From contig JAUTXW010000949.1 in assembly GCA_030620095.1 (NCBI GenBank), forward strand, positions 386,001 through 450,000: a stretch of DNA of 64,000 nt. The letters run 5' to 3'. Of the stretch, positions 10,405 to 22,869 are shown one piece after another. Made by a program: the position numbers and the translations under genes. Source of the DNA: Kuschelorhynchus macadamiae (taxonomy: Eukaryota; Arthropoda; Insecta; Coleoptera; Curculionidae). The notes under the pieces were generated by a model. That model searched no databases. It saw only the letters and a program-made list of their open reading frames with translations, and was not told where the DNA came from. Each line of letters starts with the position of its first letter. Position 1 is the stretch's first letter.

Positions 10405-12675
10405 CTGTGAAGAGAAAAAAAATACTTTTATACAACCTGAAGCACATGTAATTTTGCGTGTTACAAATTACAAGAAACATTACATAGTGTTGTAGTCTAT
10501 TTGCTTTATTAAAATTAAAACATTTAATACATAATATTTAAATATTAATGTATATAGCCCATGAAGCAGAGCCATTTTTATGCCGAACCTTGCAGCTGTA
10601 TTAAAAGCTGTTTAAAGTAGCCAGCAAGTTCAAAAAAAGTTGTAAAAAAACGCAAAACTCATTTTTTTCTAATATCTGCCAAAATATTGCAGGTAGAACA
10701 ATTGTAATGAAAAAGTAAAAAAATGTTTAAAAATTAGTTTGAAAGGGGAAATCTGTGGCTACCGTGTGTGATCTTTAGTTTTTACCTACAAACTGGGCAT
10801 ACACGGTAACGCGTGCTCACAATACGGCAGCTGGTAAAGTGTTTGCCGCCTGATCCGTTTTCATTTAATTTAAAAGTTGCTCTTCTCCACGAACACAAAA
10901 GATGATGGTCAGTGTAAGTAGTAGGAAGGTCGTGAATTTCTATTTGGTAACATACATAACATAATCGGAAAAAATAACTTTAAAGAAAGAAAGAATCGAT
11001 TTTAAGCAAAAAGTTGGATTTCGAGAGTCTTGGTGAGGAATATTTAAAATTCTCAGAAACTTTAGAAAAAACGAAAAACTAGTAAAGTAGACATTTCAAG
11101 CTTTTCGATAATACTAAATGTAACGGGATATCATAAATTCTGTTTACATTTTCCGGTTGGTCATATAAGATTTTCAAAAAAATCCGAAAAATGATCAAAA
11201 GAAAATTATTATATAAACAAAGCGGGGTTCTTAAAATACTAAATGTAACTTGAGTTAACAACAAGTAACTTTAGTTACAAAAGAGTATCTCAGTTACATA
11301 TTTGTCAGTCTGGTCAATTTCAACGTACAGATCCTATAAAAACATTGCAACATGCGGAAACGGTGTGAGAAATTTGGCTCTAACGGTTTATTGATGCTCA
11401 CGCTTTGACTATATCGGCGTCGACACATTTAAACAGCAAATAAAAATAAACAGAGGGATTGAAAAACTAACAAAATATAAACATCTCAAAAAATACTAAA
11501 ATTTGGTATCGGATGCACTTAAGAAAATTTGAAGTTTTTGTGATAGTTTATAAGTTAAAGCAAAAATATGCTCAAACTTATATTTTGCCGTTAAAGTTTT
11601 TTATATTTTCACAAATTTTATATTTTAAACACACCTTACCTCAAATGAAATATAAAAAACTCCTTCGCTTTGCATTATTCCTTTTTGTTACCATATGTAA
11701 ACTTCCCCTCATAAAAAGCACGGTAATTACCAAGAATGGTATTGGTATGAAAACAAATCTTTTAAATGGCAACATAATTAAATATTAATATTCCAGGCGG
11801 TAATAATAGTTTAATAATTAGACTAGGGGTCACGAAAAACGTGGTAAAAATTCCACCACTTCTGATAACACCGCGACCCCTACAATACGCAAATTATATA
11901 TAAGTTGATTTTTGTTCAATAATTCCTTTTTGTCTTTATCATACGATAAATATGGTGGTATATAAAATAAGAGCTCATGAAATTTGGTGCAAAAATTCGG
12001 GCATCAGTCAGCTTAAAGCGGCCGCTATTTTATTTTGTCATATTTATAGTATGACAAAGAGAACCTTTTTTGTAGACAATTTTATAATATTTTATTTTGT
12101 CATATTTATGGCATGATAAAGAGAAAATGAGTTAATGCACAAAATCCGAGTTCTTCCACCTAATTTGAATATTTAGGAGGTCCCTATTTCATCGGGGCTG
12201 GAAGAACTTTTAATATATTGTTCATGACCTCCTAAACCTAGCCATTAAATAAAAAAAATGTTTAATTTTTTCCAATTATCACATGCTTTTTTGACTCACT
12301 GTTCGAGTATAATATAATATTTATTTTAAAGTAGTTTATTTCTGTTACGTGTATTTTAGTTTAATAAAATAGTAGCGTAATATAGGTTTTTGATGTAGTG
12401 TTTAATATAGTTATACTACCTATGTTAAACCCAAAAAACAAAGTATCTTTTAGAGCAACTAGTTACTTTTAAATCATGGGTTTTTTGCTACTTTTGCATT
12501 TCTTTTAACTTGCGAGAGTCTAGCAACGTAAACTCTGGCTGGCTCTGGCTAGCTCAAAAGAACTTTCAAAAAACTGAAATTCAAAAAAAATGGCCTGTTT
12601 CCAAATTTTCTTGAGACCGTCCAGATAATGGGTTAATATTTTAAAGTTTTTTCTTATAGCGGTATGTAAACTTAC
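10405..12675 (-). other. Chitin synthase intron 10
   Basis: Apart from the palindrome cluster at 11822-12240, it is AT-rich with a slightly GC-richer patch at about 10740-10930 that I cannot assign. The 91-codon plus frame at 11513-11788 has no recognisable features. Confidence 0.6.
11822..12240. repeat. Cluster of short palindromes and direct repeats in intron 10
   Basis: AGGGGTC near 11824 pairs with GACCCCT near 11876. A 40-bp unit containing TATTTTATTTTGTCATATTT occurs directly at about 12026 and 12088, and an inverted partial copy lies near 11928-11956. Each unit has its own TTGTCATA/TATGACAA stem. Next, TTTAGGAGGTC (about 12173) pairs perfectly with GACCTCCTAAA (about 12227), and AGTTCTTCCA (12149) with TGGAAGAACT (12203). 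The whole looks like a non-autonomous element rich in secondary structure. Confidence 0.6.
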
Positions 12676-12942
12676 CTGTATGTTCGATTTGCAGGTAAAA
12701 CATACTAACATAAAGAATAAAATTGGATAAATGTTGTAGTAAAAACTAGTCCAGTTATCGATTTGGAAAGCAGCCACGAAGGCACCCACCAACATAAGAA
12801 ATATAGTCCCAGGTCCGAGAATAGTGCCACCCATAAGCAGAATTTGATAACCAATGTAGGGCATGGAAATATTATCGTTGACATCTATAGTTCGTTTTGA
12901 GTCCATTAGCAGGTCCATAATATTGGCAATTGTTGAAGGTAC
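12676..12942 (-). CDS. CHS1: Chitin synthase exon 10
   Basis: The exon starts VPSTIANIMDLLMDSKRTID, then NDNISMPYIGYQ, the glycine-rich membrane segment MGGTILGPGTIFLMLVGAFV, a second segment ILFFMLVCF, and TCKSNIQ. These segments form the export channel region after the catalytic core. Phase 0 on both sides (TTTCAG|GTACCT; CAG|GTAAGT), 89 codons. Confidence 0.96.
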
Positions 12943-13026
12943 CTGAAATACAATTAATCATGCATTAAAACCAACATTTCTATCGAGTTACTAATTTAAT
13001 TTGGAAGAGACATTTTAGCAACTTAC

Positions 13027-13192
13027 CCATCTACGACGCTGGTTGTAAAACTCGTTGAATCCCTCAGGGGCGTGTGTATAAGCATCTGATGCTGCTGAGT
13101 ATTCTACACGGTAACCTCTCTGAAGTAGGAGGGTACATAACCAACGATCTTCTCCCTGATCGTACTGGACGTAATGCCTAGCTTCCGCAGAA
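13027..13192 (-). CDS. CHS1: Chitin synthase exon 9 (EDR and QRRRW)
   Basis: This is the signature exon. It contains GEDRWLCTLLLQRGYRVEYS, with the acidic residue used as catalytic base, and NQRRRW, the diagnostic chitin synthase motif, directly before the donor. The acceptor is TTTTACAG|TTCTGC and the donor TGG|GTAAGT, phase 0. An 84-nt intron follows. Confidence 0.98.
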
Positions 13193-13260
13193 CTGTAAAA
13201 TAAAACGTTAAAAAATGCCTTGGAAATATTTTCTGCTTTATAAATTAAAGTTGTATTTAC

Positions 13261-13459
13261 CAAGTCGTATATTTTTTCATAACATTGTCATCCATAAGAG
13301 CTTTTCCTCTAAAGAGTGAGAAACAGCCTGGACTACAAAGTACACAGCCAATAACGTGTTCAGTCGCTTTTTGCAGCCAATGACCAATAGCGTATTCGAA
13401 AAGTTGATACCATACCATGGGACCTGAACCTACAGGATGAATACGGCCACAAGCAGCAC
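13261..13459 (-). CDS. CHS1: Chitin synthase exon 8
   Basis: The exon encodes AACGRIHPVGSGPMVWYQLF, then EYAIGHWLQKATEHVIG and CVLCSPGCFSLFRGKALMDD, ending KKYTT plus two bases of the next codon. These are the acceptor-site and core blocks between DGD and EDR. It is followed by a very short 68-nt intron. The donor is TG|GTAAAT, phase 2. Confidence 0.96.
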
Positions 13460-14009
13460 CTAAAATTAAATAATCGTTTCATGCATATTTTAAGCTAAAC
13501 TTATTATCCAGTCCTTTATGACATTGCGATAGATGCCCTTTAAGAATTTTATAGCACTTCAGAGCTAGTCACGTTTGTGACTGTGTCTGAATTCCTTCAG
13601 ATAGCCCGTTATGACACTAACGCATGGAAAAAAGTTTGGAGGAACCGTTTTCCATTTAATTTGTACTAATAATCAAGTCTGCTTGGGGTGCCATGAGGAT
13701 ACCTGAAGCAAGTATAGTTTTGTTTTCAATAAAACTTGTCATAATTGTTCAGTTTCAATTCAAATTCGATATCTACAGATTATACTGTTTATAGTTTGGT
13801 TGAGGTTTTATTAAAGAGTGAATTTATGCTAGGAATCAAAATTTGAGTCAAATAACTGTAAGGTATACCTTGAATAAATTTGCCAAATAGTCGACTGCCT
13901 CAAATCTTGAATCAAAGTAGCGATTAGGGTTGAGAGACTTGCAAAGTGTTAAAATAAAAAAGGGGTTTCTTCACTCAAATTAGGTTGTCTTCTTAGTGTC
14001 TAACATACA

Positions 14010-14675
14010 TGCAAGTACATCCAGGCCAGAGACGATATACTACCTAGATGCTGCAGTGCCTTAAGGCGAAATTATTTCATAAGAAATCGTGAGATGATCA
14101 TGGATGACGAAAAATATTTTATACTGTCCAATTCCAAAACGCAAAGCAACTATCGCTTTTACATTTCCGAGTATCAAAACTGTCCAGATGAAGTGAAACT
14201 TAAAAAAAAAAGCCAAATTTGTCAACACATTTTTGGCCTAAAGGAATTTCCAGACCTTACGTTGGGCGAGTTCGAGTGGAAGCTGTAAATGGCAACATCT
14301 ATATTGGCACATGCCTACCATAATTGATTGAATTCATTAAGAATCATCATTAAAATGAAGAAATCATCTTCTGATTTGATTTTGCTTCATCTCATTACGC
14401 CAGAGCTATCCAAAATTGTTTACGGCAAAAAAAAAATGAGTTTTGTACTTAAGCAAGAACCCTCCTAATTTTACTCAAGCGCGCCCATAGAAGAATTTTG
14501 GTCGCTTTTCAATAGAAAAGTGTACCCAAAACGAAGAGCAACTGCGTCCTGAATTTTTCCTAAACTAAGGGACGTGGACATAAACGTCGTCCAAAGGAGC
14601 GCATGACACACATATTACCGAAATTACGAGCTATCAAAGAAAATGGCCTGCTGTCAATTATATGAATTAAGGTTC
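14010..14675 (+). pseudogene. Tc1/mariner-type transposase relic
   Basis: An open stretch reads REMIMDDEKYFILSNSKTQS, with the first catalytic aspartate of IS630/Tc1/mariner transposases in the (I/V)MDDE.YF block, then FYISEYQNCPDEVKLKKKSQ. After a gap it reads PPNFTQARP, and after a one-base shift IEEFWSLFNRKVYPKRRA, which is the NPPN..Q.RPIE.FW block containing the third catalytic residue. The tail THI..KLRAIKENGLLSII ends at a stop near 14665. The middle with the second aspartate is deleted or unreadable. It is antisense in intron 7. Confidence 0.75.
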
Positions 14676-16556
14676 TGGTTCAGAGTATCATTCTGATTTT
14701 GATGTTGAGAATTGTAAAGTTAATAAAATCTTTCTTCTCTCTCCCGACGGTTCAGCGCTGCGGCTAGTTTTAAGTATTTTTTAGCTTTTCTAACCGAGTA
14801 ATTTAAAAAGGGAAAAATAGATGCGAATTTGGTAGGGAGATCCTAAGGTAAGAATACCACATTAACCTATATGACAAAAACACTAGAAACTGCCAGCTAA
14901 AAAAATACCTTGACAATATGAACCTAAGTGGCACTTCTTTTGTATATATTTCGGTCAAAAAGATGAGCGTTTACTCTGTTATTGTCCTGCTGTTCCACGA
15001 ATCATATTAACTTTACCATACCGCTGGACAGAGCAAAGGGATAAGCGAATTTTTAAGTACAAGTCGAGTATTTTTAAAACGAATAATAATGATTTTAATC
15101 GTGAAGCTTACCTACGCTAAATAGCTATTTATATAGGGTTTTAAACAAGATTCTGCAAATTTTCTAATAATTTATTTGTTCCGAAAATTTACAAGAAAAA
15201 TTTTTATTTTCTAATTGCTAGATCAATTGTAAAAAATCATATTAAGTTGTAACTTTTTATTAACCATCTGATGTGATGTAAAGTTTTCTTGCTAGAGAAC
15301 TTTAAAGTCTTAATTTTTTTTTGATCTGTAGAGCCTACACGACACAGAAAATATACAGAGCGCGCAAAAATTATTTCAAGATTAGTTAAGAACCTAGCGA
15401 CGATAGAGATAATGTATTTAGATTTTAACACTTTGTAGCATAAAAACCAATTTGAATTTAAAAGTTTTCATTTAAGTTTTAAGAAAGATTAAGCATTTCC
15501 CCAGACTGTTTTTTTTATTTTCTCTCTAACAGACTCTAACGTTGTTATTACTCAAAATGCAGGTCTTGTTCTGGATCCAAATATGCTAATATATAGCTGT
15601 TTTACCTTAGTATATTATCGCAGTTAAATATTTTTAAAAAATAAATCACAAAGTTTAAGTATTAAGTATTTACAAAAGAGTATTTAACAATTCTTTTTAT
15701 ACAGGAATGGAATAATAAATATAACACATTTATACTATCGGAAATGCCTATAAAAGTTCTAAAGTATACAAACTAATAAAAAAAACAGAATTTTTCATTT
15801 TTGATACTTTTTACCTACTTGGTCTTAATATAACCAACGCGATTCGCATACCGTTATGTGTGTTAACATCTTACTCGTCCTGCAAACATCATTTTTGGTT
15901 CTATTAATTGTTAACAAAAGTTATAAACAGGTATTTCCGAAGCATTTGTTATTACGATCTGATGAGTCATCGCCTCGACACTACCGGTGGTAAATAAGTC
16001 TTACTTGAAGAAGTAAGACTATTACGTATAAGAATACCTAATATTTCTAAAATATTGACGGTAATTTATCCTGACAATCATCACAGATTTTACACTACAA
16101 ATTTTCTGTTACTTTATGTGAGGTTTCAATTCTTATGCGCGTTGCTGCTACTTTTTTAAATAGTGGATTGGTGCATTTATTCTTAAAAAAAAACATTGCT
16201 ACTGTATTATATTCAAAGTTATGTGATATGATGAGTATAATTGTATGGTATATTATTAAAAATAAACAAACTTACTCATTTTGATAATCGTATAGTATAC
16301 TGTCGCCAATATGTAATATACAGTCTGCAATTTGATACAACCTGTATACAAGACACTTATAATAATTTATAATTATAATAATAAAATATTAGGGACTTGC
16401 AAAAATATACATCGTTTTAGGTTTTGTATTCGAAAAGTAGTTCTTGATTCCTTAAATTATGAAATGCAGAAATGGTTAAAGACTTTTTTCAACAATTTCA
16501 TCACTTTTAAAACAATCGGTGTAAACCGCAATAACCCTGCATTTTTAAAATTGGCG

Positions 16557-16605
16557 AATTTTCATTCATATTCGGATAAAGTGAGCTTTATCGAAATATG
16601 AAAAC
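16557..16605. repeat. Hairpin sequence
   Basis: CATATTCGGATAAAG and CTTTATCGAAATATG, three bases apart, form a near-perfect 15-bp stem, extended by TTTTCAT and ATGAAAA outside. It may be the centre of a foldback repeat. Confidence 0.6.
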
Positions 16606-17394
16606 ATATTAGGATGTCCTAGTTGAAAATATCCACGTGTTTTTTGTTAGACACTCTGTATGAACAAAAATATTTTTAAATAACGCCGTGTAAATATTTA
16701 ATTTTTGATTTCTTTAAAAAACTTTAAAGGCGATTATAAATTAATTATAAATTAGTTCATCTAAGGTCAGACACCTATATATTGACTTATTTGAATTTAA
16801 AGGTAAGGCCTCTATTTTGAGTAATAAGAAAGTTAGAGAATAAATGATCTTTAGGATCGTTACGTTTTTAAATAATTTCTGAACAATCTGTATATTTTCT
16901 GCGTACTATAGGCTCTAGAGAAGATACAAACATTAAGACAATAGATCTATTCAGTAAGAAAAATTCATATCTCAAGAAACATATAACATTCTTAAACACT
17001 TTTCAAATTGTTTTTTACAATTTCACCAAAGATAATTAAATTACCTAATCAAGCCATTAGAAAATTTAAATCGTTTTTGTAAGTTTTCCAAACAAATAAA
17101 AAATACCTCTTTCTACATTATAGATAACTACAGAGTTTTTAATTATGCGTCATTCTTTGAGACTGACTATGTTGTGTTTCTGTTAAATATGGCAAATGCC
17201 TACTGTGTAATAGGTCCCAGGATTGATGATCGACCTCATCTCAGGGTAGTAGAGCCTATAGTGGCGTTTCATTTGGCGAAAAACAGTATTCCAAGGAAAT
17301 AACTACAAGACATAGCTCCTCTCAAACCCAAATATTATGATCATACATTAACTAAAATCTAAAACATAATACGTAGTCAAATTTACTACCTTAC

Positions 17395-17661
17395 CCAAAT
17401 TTTTATTTTTCTTCATCAAATCGATAAGTAACAAAACAGCAGAAGGTTGAAAATCGATATCTCCATCAAGTGTGAGCAAATAAGTATTTTCGGCAATCAC
17501 TTCTTTCCTATCCACGGAAATGGGCAGTTCAATGAGCCTGTGCCCCAGGAGGTAATACATGTACATTACTTGCGACCATCGTTTTCTGTGTCTGATTTTC
17601 ATTTTGTCTTTTAAGTGGGCGATCATTTTGGTTTTTCCGGGCAGTTGCCAAATCAGACGGC
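17395..17661 (-). CDS. CHS1: Chitin synthase exon 7 (DGD nucleotide-sugar site)
   Basis: The exon encodes GRLIWQLPGKTKMIAHLKDK, HRKRWSQVMYMYYLLGHRL, and the LTLDGDIDFQPSAV stretch. The DGD is the DxD-type motif that binds the metal and UDP-GlcNAc in family 2 glycosyltransferases. It ends at NKNLG with donor G|GTAAGG. The acceptor is TTATTGCAG|GCCGTC. Phase 1 in and out. Confidence 0.96.
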
Positions 17662-18924
17662 CTGCAATAAACGAAACATTTGCTTAAAAACTACAAAAAA
17701 AGTGTGTCGAAAAATTACTAATCAGTTATCAGATTAGTTTAAAATTTTGATCCTATGCATTGATCTAAAATATGATTATTTTAACGTACGATTTTCAGAG
17801 AAAATATTAGCGATTTTTTCAAAAACATTTTGACCTTAGATTCTTCCTCAACATTACCAAGACCCCCTATACCAAATTTCAACAAAATATTTCGTTGTTT
17901 TCTGAAATTACGAGCATTCTAAAATGCAGTTTTTTACATTTCATAGGCAAAATTCTTCTAAAATCATATCTTCATCTATCAAAAAACTCTGTATTACATG
18001 GTTTCTTTATTTTAATCATCTTTATTGAAGTTACGTAAAAAAATTGCACTAAGACATTAAATGGTAATTTTAAATATAAGAGATTATTAACAAACACATT
18101 AGCAAAACCTTGAAGAACTCGAACGTATTTTAGAGTATGCCTTAGATCTATTCTCTTTCTTAAATTCAATAAAGATGAAATTAAACAAAAAATTAAAAAT
18201 ATTGTCTTTTGATAAAGACGATGGTTTACGAAAATTTTGCCTTTAAGAAGTAAAAATTGCATTTTTTTGAAAGTTCGTATCTCTGAAAGCCAGTGAAATA
18301 TTTTGTTGAAATTTGGTATGAGAGGTTTTTGATGAAGCTGAATAAAAATATAAAATCAACATTTCTATAAAGAATAGGTAATATTTTTTTCTATAAACTG
18401 ACCCTTCTTTTCGCCCTCCAATGGGGGATGTCAGAGTTGAGCATGTCAAAACAATCATATTTTAAATCCATACATAGGACCAAAATTTAAAATGAATCTG
18501 GTAAATAATTCCTTAAATACAGGGTGTCCCGCTTTTAAATGGGTCACACTGTTGACTGGTATTTCTAATATTTTTCCTTTTCATAAATATTAAGATATAA
18601 GAAATCGGTAGAAAACACAACCAACGTGCTATATCTTTTAATTAATATCATTACTATGTTCAAAGAGCGTAATATGATTTGAATTACATCCACGGTTTCC
18701 CAGTTTTTGGTATAACTTTTTTTTTAATCCAGATATTTTATTGTTTTATTCTTAATTTTTGTATAAAATAACATGAAAAACTCAAAAACTTGTTTAAGTT
18801 GTGTACTTTAATAGTGTTTGCTACCTATTTATTCTACAATAAATAACCACTATTTTTAACCAATAGAGTGATGTTAACAGTCTACCATCATTTCCAAAAT
18901 GCACATTGGCACTAGGTACTTTAC
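17662..18924 (-). other. Chitin synthase intron 6
   Basis: The intron is AT-rich. A TACAGGGTGTCCCGCTTTTA motif near 18520 resembles the terminal motif seen at several other places in the window. Two minus-strand frames (17972-18262, 18243-18458) show no conserved content. Confidence 0.6.
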
Positions 18925-19095
18925 CTCCATAAGGTGTTGGGATCTTCTTAGGCGGTCTCACTCTAATATGCGTTTGATGGACGTCGGAAGCCGCTTCATC
19001 AATAGTAGCCACTAGAAGTTTAACGAACCTGTTGACTTGTGTATCGTCATCGTTGTGGTCAGCGATTTCAAATGCGTCATCGAAAAAAATATGTG
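18925..19095 (-). CDS. CHS1: Chitin synthase exon 6
   Basis: The short exon encodes THIFFDDAFEIADHNDDDTQ, then VNRFVKLLVATIDEAASDVH and RVRPPKKIPTPYGG. The FDDAF stretch is an invariant part of the donor-binding side of insect chitin synthases. The acceptor CATTTCAG|CACATA and the donor GGAG|GTAAAG give phase 1 on both sides. A 7.7-kb intron packed with repeats separates it from exon 5. Confidence 0.95.
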
Positions 19096-19289
19096 CTGAA
19101 ATGAGAACAGGATCATATATAAATAAAAATATATAAGAAACTTCAAATGGAACCCTTGAAAAGGTTTTGTGTATGCAACCAGTTTATCGTATTTTTGTTA
19201 GTTCTGCAACGATCCACAGTCGCCGCTAGTTGCGCTGTTGTGCGAGTTGTCGTTTGACGCCAAACGGCCAGTTATGATCGTAAACGTAA

Positions 19290-20095
19290 ACAGTGCCAAC
19301 AGTTTTTTTTTTATTTAAATTGGGTGTATGTGATTGTTATTTTGTTGACACAAATTTTGGTAATGTGAAGGAAATCTATAAATCTCACAGGGTATGTGAT
19401 CTACATTTTTCTGAATATAATCGCACGCCAGGAAAGAAAAGAGGTTTAAGAACAACCTGTTTCCAACAGAAAGTTTACCTCATTTATTTCGTACTGGTAA
19501 GTTCATTCGTTTATATAAAATATCTATCCATTTATATAAAGCAGAAATGCCTAAATACTAATACAATTTGATTAAACGCGGTATTAAAACAAAAATATAT
19601 TTTGAAATCAAAGAAGCCAAGAACAGAATTTTCATGGTTCAAGTCTTGTTTTTCATACAGAAGAAAGAAAGTTTTCAAGAATTAAAAAATTAGTTTTGCC
19701 ACTTATATAAGATATCAAAACTTAATACTTTTATTGAATTATACTGATTTAGAGGGTTTGAAGTTTTCAATATGAACTCATGTTTATAGGCTTGCCATAG
19801 GGAACATATCAAATCAAACAATAACAATACATGTAAATTATTTTTAGGCACTGATATACCTAGTCCAACAAGCAACAAACCCAGTAGAAATGGGAAGAAC
19901 CACAACTAGAATGTAGTGTTAGCCGAGGAAAAAAGAGTTGTAAGCAGGTACATCTGAGTGACGTGCATAAAACTGTTTACAAGTAAATAATTTTACTAAC
20001 ACTGGCCTTTAATATTCATTTGGATACACCAGCTAGCCCAAAACTGAGAACTTCTAGAGACCTGTTTACCCTCAAAGAATGTAAGAAGCTTTTTT
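19290..20095 (+). pseudogene. THAP zinc-finger gene fragment
   Basis: The plus strand reads KSHRVCDLHFSEYNRTPGKK at about 19378-19440, matching the C..HF end of the THAP C2CH zinc finger. After a one-base frame change it reads RFKNNLFPTESLPHLFRTG, like the closing VPT.F part of the domain. A GTAAGT donor at 19495 and an AG acceptor at 19850 join in phase to TDIPSPTSNKPSRN. A further open stretch HLDTPASPKLRTSRDLFTLK lies at about 20020-20085. It could be a P-element-type transposase remnant or a broken host THAP gene. The first CxxC pair is not clear. Confidence 0.45.
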
Positions 20096-21059
20096 TCTAA
20101 TAGTCATTATTTTTAAATATAGTGTTTATTTGAGATAGTTCAATTCAATTCATGCATTACATTTAGGGTACATCGCACATAATACATGGGATCATTATGT
20201 CTGCTAGAGCTATAATAATTTTTTTTTGGGATTATTGGACATCACAAAAGAAAGTAAATTTATTTTTATATACTACAAAGGTTTTTTAAAATGGAATATA
20301 AAGGGTGAGCCAAAAACTCATGAGAATGATAAATTCACTTTCTTCTTCCCTTAACTCTTTGTTTAATAGGAAAATTACATATATCTTGAGGATGCTGAAA
20401 AATGTAACTTAAGAATTTTTTGACTGTGTGTTGAGTTGGTTCGGCTAACAATAAGTCTGTCCTGGTCTTTTCTAGATCAAAATACTATATTTAATGCAAC
20501 AGAATTTCTTTTAAACAATCCTCTTCTGGGTATGTCAGATACATTTATATGTATTATTATTATGATTAATTTTCGAGTTAAAACAAAACATGAGACATTG
20601 TAATGTAATTTATTTATAACATTTCTTTCTTTTGTTCTTTTTTTGTGCTTATATTGGATTTTATAGTTTGTATCTTGTACCGTTTGTAGTTCACTTGTTT
20701 ATTCTGTAAGTACATATTTGCAAATAAATAAATTTTAGTTTTGTTCAACAGTTTTATCTATCTGTAATGAAAATTTTACAAGTTCTAGGTGTAGAAATAA
20801 TATGTTAATATACAATGGTAAATAAAACACAAACGTATGGTGCACAACAAGGTATTTTTTTATAATGTAGTGACTTATATTAAAAGTTAAAAATTGATAA
20901 TCCCTAGAGCATTTATAGTATCAGATAACATTTTTATTAATGAAGTACATGATCACTACTTATATATATCTTAAAAGACTTCTAATTTTTTATTGTGAGA
21001 TCAAATTAAAATTTTGAAATAAAACAGTCAAGATTTCAAGGACAATGAGTATTTATTTT

Positions 21060-21665
21060 CTTATGGAGTAGGTGATTTTTTTATTTGCAGTGAGACATTT
21101 GGTGGACCTAAAGGAAAAACAGCCGTCATTTATGTATCACCCTGTATCTTTGTAATGTATTATCTTATTACCAAATGATAATTAATATAGGGTTAGTAAA
21201 AAGGACGAAACTTAGAAAAGATATAAATATATTTCTTTTAATTCTAATGTTTTCTGTTTATAGATGCGCGCATTTTAAAATAAAAATAGATTTTGAAAAT
21301 TATGCCATTTTTTTGTTTATATAGTTTAAACGTAAATTAGTTTTTTGAATTTAGTGATGTCAGGATACAGCATCAAGTTGAGTCAAAAATTAAAAAACCG
21401 GTGTTTGAACCATATTTTAAAAGAATTATCCCATTTTTAAAAAAGAGATTTCATTTTATAGGTCACATTTGCAAACAGAACACTTTCAATTTAAAAAAAA
21501 TATCTATATATATTTCCCAGGTTTGGTCTTTTTTATTTGCCACGTATTTTCAAAAAAGTGCTAATAAATTAATACACTACAAAGTAAAAGGGTGATACAT
21601 AAATGAAGGCCGTTTTTTTCTTTAGGTCCATCAAATCTAAAAATGATTTGAATTGGGTGCGCGCA
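21060..21665. repeat. Inverted repeat pair with (A)CAGGGTGATAC ends
   Basis: TGGACCTAAAGGAAAAACAG, then CGTCATTTATGTATCACCCTGTA at about 21100-21150, is the inverse of GGGTGATACATAAATGAAGG followed by TTTTTTTCTTTAGGTCCA at about 21590-21632. The CAGGGTG ends face each other across 440 bp. This looks like two copies of one element end in opposite orientation. Confidence 0.65.
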
Positions 21666-22869
21666 TTTCGTTTTAAAAACTCGCGATAGATGGCACCATC
21701 GCTGCCTTCGATTTTTACAGTTAACTGTAGAAAAAAAAAGTTAGGCATCTCGTAACTTTTGCAACGACCCGAGGTATGGCCCTGCAAACTTTACAACAAC
21801 TCGAAGCACGGCAGTTTCCATTATATTGTAAGTGTTATGTGAACAGGATAGAAAGATGAGATTATTCACAAGGTGAAATAGAAGAGGTATTTGTGTGGGG
21901 AAGTCCGGTTATGAATTATAAAGTTATTTGGGGAATATTTAAGTATTTCGTATAGGTGTATAGAAGTTCATTGAACAGAAGATATCTCAAAATGTGAAAC
22001 TATTAGTTTAGTTCACATAATCAAAATAGTGTTAATTCTTTGACGTCTAAAAAAGTGTGCAAAAGCACATAAACAATTTTAAAAGTTATTACCAAATTAA
22101 GATTTAAAAAGATGGAAAGGCATTTTTTTAGTTTTTTATTAGTTTCAATAATTAATAACTAATACATACAACCAAAAGCTCTAAAAAAATTTGTTAGTTA
22201 ACAATGGGCCCATTTTATGAAAAATCGGTGATTAAATTTTTTTCAGCGGAATATTAGTTCTTCAAGTTTAGTTAGTTTTAATTTATATTTAATAGTATAA
22301 AACATTTTTTTTTACTTGTTACGGTCGGTTATAGTGCATCTTAATGGCTTAGCGTTCGCCCCGCGATGCTTTATTTTCAACAATAAATTAAAATAATTAA
22401 TAATAGGGATAGAGCTCTGGGAGTTATTTTTTTAAAATCCTAATTTGTTAATAACTTTTGAACATGTTTATGTTCGCGTTTGAGACTGTTGCACTTTTTT
22501 TAGCCATTCTGAATCCAATGAGTCATATGTTTACTAGCAGTAGCAAAAATTAACACCATTTTGAGTTTGTAAATTAAACTATACGGCTTATAATATGACA
22601 AAATCTTGGGGCTCGTCATATAGCAAGGTCTTGAAAGTCAACAACTAAATTAGTATTGGCTTTTATATTAAAAGCAACTGTAACTGCATTTCTAAATTAT
22701 TGTATATTATTGTAGGAACTTATCAGAACCGAAGCCAAAATCGAGCTTTAATGAGTTGGCAAAATCAGCACGAGTTTGAAAACTTACTAAACATATTATA
22801 CTGATTGTTTGATAAAAATTTCTTTCACTTTTTACTTCCTCTGTAATCACCCGCCTAGATTTTTACAGA

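Larger units (their letters stand above)
13460..17394 (-). other. Chitin synthase intron 7
   Basis: Besides the Tc1/mariner relic, the intron holds a strong hairpin near 16557-16602 and a repeat at 16660-16925 that shares the string CTGTATATTTTCTGCGTA with 40958-40975. The rest (13460-14000, 14680-16300, 16930-17340) is AT-rich without recognised features. Confidence 0.6.

Noticed and set aside
12520..12675. Extension of exon 10 frame downstream
   Set aside because: It lies after a consensus CAG|GTAAGT donor, and the next conserved residues are at 10404.
22320..22375. tRNA-like string GGCTTAGCGTTCGCCCCGC
   Set aside because: No cloverleaf could be drawn, and A-box and B-box spacing is wrong.
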